64,000 nt of DNA from an uncultured Lachnospiraceae bacterium (GTDB lineage Bacteria; Bacillota; Clostridia; Lachnospirales; Lachnospiraceae): contig CAJUJG010000008.1 of NCBI GenBank assembly GCA_910586715.1, positions 35,449 to 99,448 on the forward strand, written 5' to 3'. The notes beneath the pieces are model-generated. The model saw nothing but the letters and a program-made list of their open reading frames with translations, made no database searches and had not been told where the DNA came from. Both the position numbers and the translations under genes were made by a program. This document shows positions 61,323 through 64,000 of this stretch, piece after piece. Each line of letters begins with the position of its first letter. The first letter of the stretch is position 1.

Positions 61323-61398
61323 ATTTAAACACCCATATCACTTATACGTATATTTTTATCTTTTATCATCAACTTCTACTACTTTATTATTTGCATTT

Positions 61399-61427
61399 AT
61401 TCTACATTTAAAACCAAAAATCGTCAA
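61399..61427 (-). promoter_or_regulatory. Promoter of the island operon
   Basis: On the minus strand TTGACG (61427-61422), 17 bases, TAGAAT (61404-61399), close to the sigma-A consensus and about 77 bases before the first gene. No other strong promoter was found in the following 20 kb, although weak ones may exist before the small peptide gene. Confidence 0.72.
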
Positions 61428-61546
61428 TTTATCTATTGTTCTATATTAGTATACCTATTATTCCTTTACGCCTTTTTTCCTCTATATTTAACCAATATTT
61501 TTAAATTATATTCAACTATCTGCCAATCCAACAGATCCATGAATAA

Positions 61547-61666
61547 CTATTTTTCTAACTCCTTGAAAGGAACCCCATTTTCATCTACTATTGATTTCAT
61601 TACACACTTCCTTGTTTTTTTATCTGCAAATTTAATCGCGACATCTGTATGATTGGGAAGAGAACT
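61547..61666 (-). pseudogene. Short relic reading frame at the right border of the island
   Basis: A 39-codon open stretch without a start reads PNHTDVAIKFADKKTRKCVM, then KSIVDENGVPFKELEK and a stop. It has good coding character but is bounded upstream by stops and has no ribosome site. I cannot name the family. The rest of 61428-61968 holds only a 9-bp hairpin, AAACCAACC/GGTTGGTTT at 61862-61882. Confidence 0.35.
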
Positions 61667-61968
61667 CTAAGAAAAACTTTTTCCACGACTGGGTATGTCC
61701 GGTTACATAATGCATGGAATTTTCAGAATATTGCAACAATAATTATATGCAGCCGTAAAAAATTGCGTTAGGTATGTCGATATATATTATAACTCAAAGT
61801 TTTAACGGCTGGAAAAATGATATATTAAGTCAAATACCTCGCGGCAGTCGTCAATATGTCCAAACCAACCAAAGGTTGGTTTTAAGCAGCCACTTGACTC
61901 GTTGCCCGCGGGAATAAATGTTCTTTCAAAACGGATTTTTGATAATGTTTCACACGGAGGTGAAAAGA

Positions 61969-62553
61969 ATGAATAGGAGGCGGGAGCTGACACTGCAGAG
62001 GCTCGCGCGGATCGGTGCTTTGCCGGCTTCGGAGAGTGTAACTCAGGTGGAAAAACCTGAAACAATTGCGAAAATAAAGCCTGTTGGCTCACTTTCAATC
62101 GAAGCTGCGCTTGGTATCTATATGATGCGCCAAAAGAGTGTGTATGACTTGCGCACAATGCAGGATAGTTATGTCAGCACATCAAAGGACCCCAAACAGC
62201 AGCTTTCCCAACAGATGGCAGAATATATGGCAGCCATTGAGGAAAGCCAGCTTGCAAACGCGCGTGCGGGGATTTCTTATGACAAGTCAGCGGCTGAGCT
62301 TGATAAGGAAAATCAGGAGAAGGCAGAAAAGGCATTAAAGACCGATAAAAGCGCCAAATACCAGTTGGAGCACTACACGAAAAAGCAGGAAACGCCGTCA
62401 TCGGTTTATGATAAGCTTGATGAAAACCGATGTCCAGGATTTTTACTCTATTCTTACGACAAAAACGGTGTACATAGTGTGCTGGGAGAAAATATAAGTC
62501 CCGGCAGCTACGGCGGACGTATTACAGGAGGAGGCTTTGTCAGCAAAGCATAA
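61969..62553 (+). CDS. Uncharacterised protein, 194 residues
   Basis: I do not recognise this protein. It starts at ATG 61969 (MNRRRELTLQRLARIG) behind a strong GGAGGTGAAAAGA; the longer frame to 61918 lacks a site. The middle is Lys/Glu-rich and helical (MAEYMAAIEESQLANARAG, DKENQEKAEKALKTDKSAKY). The C-terminus has FLLYSYDKNGVHSVLG and a Gly-rich tail. No signal peptide or membrane helix. It is transcribed away from the island and closed by a strong terminator. Confidence 0.75.
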   Translation: MNRRRELTLQRLARIGALPASESVTQVEKPETIAKIKPVGSLSIEAALGIYMMRQKSVYDLRTMQDSYVSTSKDPKQQLSQQMAEYMAAIEESQLANARAGISYDKSAAELDKENQEKAEKALKTDKSAKYQLEHYTKKQETPSSVYDKLDENRCPGFLLYSYDKNGVHSVLGENISPGSYGGRITGGGFVSKA

Positions 62554-62592
62554 AAAAGTGTTTTATTCGACCATGAAATAAAACACTTTTTT
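62552..62592 (+). terminator. Strong rho-independent terminator
   Basis: A perfect 16-bp stem, AAAAAAGTGTTTTATT (62552-62567) with AATAAAACACTTTTTT (62577-62592), with T-run, starts at the stop codon of the preceding gene. It is flanked by A and T runs and could work in both directions. Confidence 0.9.
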
Positions 62593-62717
62593 TATTATTC
62601 CCAATTTATTCCGACAAGAATTTTTGATAGTTTGTTATTCTTATCTGTTTATTATTTTTTCAAGATGTGCTATAATCAATACGTATGGCATTATCTATGT
62701 GTTTAAAAATTGCCAAA

Positions 62718-62765
62718 AAGCATCTTTGATGCTTTGTAAGCACATCCCTTTGGCTTGCTGCTTAC
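62718..62765 (+). other. Two small hairpins in the leader of the 62802 gene
   Basis: AAGCATC/GATGCTT (62718-62734) and GTAAGCA/TGCTTAC (62736-62765) lie 37 bases before the ATG. They could be leader folds; no known riboswitch is recognised between 62593 and 62801. Confidence 0.4.
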
Positions 62766-62801
62766 GGAAATTAACAATAAAAAGGAAAAGAGGTAACGAA
62801 T

Positions 62802-63137
62802 ATGTTTACGGAAGAAAAGTTAGAACAGCATTATTCTTCTATTCCCTCTGATACCTTACATATTATCAGAGACGAATATAAATGGGCGCTTGAGGAGTGC
62901 GGCGTACACAATGACGAACAGCTAAGGTATATCGAGAAAGCACTTTCCCTGCGCGGTGAAAGTCTGGCCGTGCGCCTAAACCGTAAAATTTTATTCCTAT
63001 GTAAATGCGGGCAAAGCCGTATTGTCACAACAAATGTCCCTGAGGACAAGATAAAAATGTTCATTTTTGACCAATACAATGTACAGTGTCCGAAGTGCCG
63101 AAGCGTTAATATGTACACATGGAAGTATATGGATTAA
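62802..63137 (+). CDS. Small zinc-ribbon-like protein
   Basis: A 111-residue protein with helical N-terminus (LHIIRDEYKWALEECGVHND) and Cys pairs CKCG (about 67-69) and CPKCRS (about 98-101), forming a likely zinc ribbon. The ATG follows AAAGAGGTAACGAAT. A terminator follows at once, so it is monocistronic. The function is unknown. Confidence 0.75.
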   Translation: MFTEEKLEQHYSSIPSDTLHIIRDEYKWALEECGVHNDEQLRYIEKALSLRGESLAVRLNRKILFLCKCGQSRIVTTNVPEDKIKMFIFDQYNVQCPKCRSVNMYTWKYMD

Positions 63138-63160
63138 GGGGCTGTAAAACGCCCCTTTTT
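63138..63160 (+). terminator. Terminator after the zinc-ribbon gene
   Basis: GGGGC (63138-63142) and GCCCC (63151-63155) around an 8-base loop, followed by TTTTT. Confidence 0.85.
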
Positions 63161-63486
63161 ACTTGCTTTCAACGGTCCGGTAAAGATAACGTCCACATCT
63201 AATACAAGTAATTTTAGTACTTTAGTCCTATATACACCCATCTCTCATTATGTTAATGTATAAAAAGAGTTTAGACGCAGACGGACGCTGTGTCTCTTCA
63301 TTTGTGCCCTACGTGCCTGTTTTATTTCAATCTCCCCATCAAAATAAACACACATCTCTATTTTCCAACACTTCATCCCCCGAAAAACAGCACATTCAAA
63401 TCATCGGCACGCTTCTTACTATGTTGCTCATATCTTATTTTATACGGCAAACTCCGTCCGTCTTCGACAGGAATTTTAGTGTTTCC
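63161..63486. other. Stretch without a supported gene
   Basis: One plus-strand frame is open (63250-63522), but it has no ribosome site, has unusual composition and overlaps the end of the minus-strand gene. I see nothing else here. Confidence 0.5.
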
Positions 63487-64000
63487 TTAAAACGCATCTC
63501 CATCAGGCAAAAAAAACGGTAATGGCAGCCAGTCTGAAGGAATATGTCTCAAACGGCTTTTCTCCCCTTTCTGCATCTCCATAAAACAACGGGATGTTGT
63601 TAAAAGACTAATTTTCTCTCTATCATCTGCTGCCAGTTGCTTCCAAAATTCCTTAATTTTATTGGAATCTATAACATGTGTATTATAGTTCGCCTTCCAT
63701 GCGACAAGAAACTCTAATACACGCTCTGGTTTAATTATTTTCATCTGATGTGACATTGATAAATTATAATAATCGCTGATACATTCAAGCTGTTCAAGTT
63801 TCTCTGTCTCATCCATACCGACAGATATTCCAATCTCATTCAGCCCTGTTCCCTCCATAAAATCGCAGATCATACGCGGAATAAACACACTGTCATCCAA
63901 TTCAAACTCTAATATATTTTTTTCATCATTTGATATATTAATATATCCTGCAATACATTCATCAATCAATACCCCATACGTTATGGCTAGATTACTTTGA
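63487..64000 (-). CDS. Partial uncharacterised protein running off the right edge
   Basis: The frame is open from its stop at 63487 to the last base of the window (the visible part begins QSNLAITYGVLIDECIAGYIN), so only the last 170 residues are seen and the TTG at 63969 is not the true start. It contains a long helical part (VLEFLVAWKANYNTHVIDSN, KIKEFWKQLAADDREKISLL) and ends with a Pro-rich tail (DWLPLPFFLPDGDAF). I do not recognise the family. Confidence 0.65.
   Translation of the reverse strand, partial: QSNLAITYGVLIDECIAGYINISNDEKNILEFELDDSVFIPRMICDFMEGTGLNEIGISVGMDETEKLEQLECISDYYNLSMSHQMKIIKPERVLEFLVAWKANYNTHVIDSNKIKEFWKQLAADDREKISLLTTSRCFMEMQKGEKSRLRHIPSDWLPLPFFLPDGDAF

Noticed and set aside
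63250..63522. 90-codon plus-strand frame
   Set aside because: No ribosome site, odd composition, and its end overlaps the convergent partial gene.
1..64000. CRISPR array, tRNA/rRNA genes, insertion sequences, integrase, replication origin
   Set aside because: No regularly spaced repeats, no tRNA-like cloverleaf or CCA end, no transposase or recombinase motif and no DnaA-box cluster were noticed on reading both strands; a tRNAscan or ISfinder run was not possible.

Overview
The window reads as the chromosome of an anaerobic, low-to-mid GC Firmicute, most likely a gut Lachnospiraceae. The reasons are strong GGAGG ribosome sites, the anaerobic (Cbi) cobalamin route, sialic acid and GlcNAc catabolism, a cyclic-di-GMP-I riboswitch before a BspA-like surface protein, and a Hol_Tox-type small toxin. 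No tRNA, rRNA, CRISPR array or intact insertion sequence was seen.

Left part (1-38 kb), metabolic. A truncated response-regulator-like gene at the left edge is followed by cbiD-cbiH and a short CobU-like gene. Next comes a c-di-GMP riboswitch and a 1345-residue repeat-rich surface protein. A nag/nan module follows. On the minus strand are nagB, nagA, a ROK sugar kinase and an RpiR regulator. Divergent from them on the plus strand are a sugar ABC transporter (lipoprotein and two permeases, no ATPase), a YhcH protein, nanA, nanE and an SGNH hydrolase. Together these import sialic acid and convert it through ManNAc and GlcNAc-6-P to fructose-6-P. The main cobalamin operon then runs on the minus strand in the order cbiL-cbiET-cobD-cbiF-cbiG-cbiJ-cbiA-cbiB-cobQ-cbiC-cobT-cobU-cobS, with many overlapping starts and stops. 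With cbiD and cbiH it covers corrin ring synthesis and nucleotide loop assembly. A cobaltochelatase, uroporphyrinogen methyltransferase and CobA-type adenosyltransferase are not in the window. After it come an SDR, a FucO-like dehydrogenase, an XRE regulator, a broken alkyltransferase, and a sugar-acid module (IlvD/Edd dehydratase, GntP permease, FadR-type regulator).

Middle (38-40.7 kb). A compact type I toxin-antitoxin candidate (29-residue hydrophobic toxin, convergent antisense RNA, both with good promoters) and a DUF1848 gene are followed by about 1 kb without a supported gene.

Right part (40.7-61.4 kb). This is a single-strand, visibly AT-richer island of about 15 genes behind one good promoter (61399-61427). 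In transcription order it holds a TPR-like protein and a CHAT protease (apparently broken), a helical protein, a 68-residue membrane peptide followed by a hairpin, a membrane zinc-ribbon GTPase, GrpE, Hsp70, an Hsp70-vWA fusion, a J-like/zinc-ribbon/FN3 protein, two more zinc-ribbon GTPases, a GAP1-like 887-residue protein, a membrane protein, an M48-like membrane metallopeptidase and a Cys-rich protein. The mix of GTPase switches, a private Hsp70 chaperone set, vWA and proteases resembles NTPase-thresholded bacterial conflict (defence) systems. The complete private Hsp70/GrpE/J-like set and the Hsp70-vWA fusion are the parts I do not recognise as described. The right end holds two small unknown genes and a partial gene running off the window.
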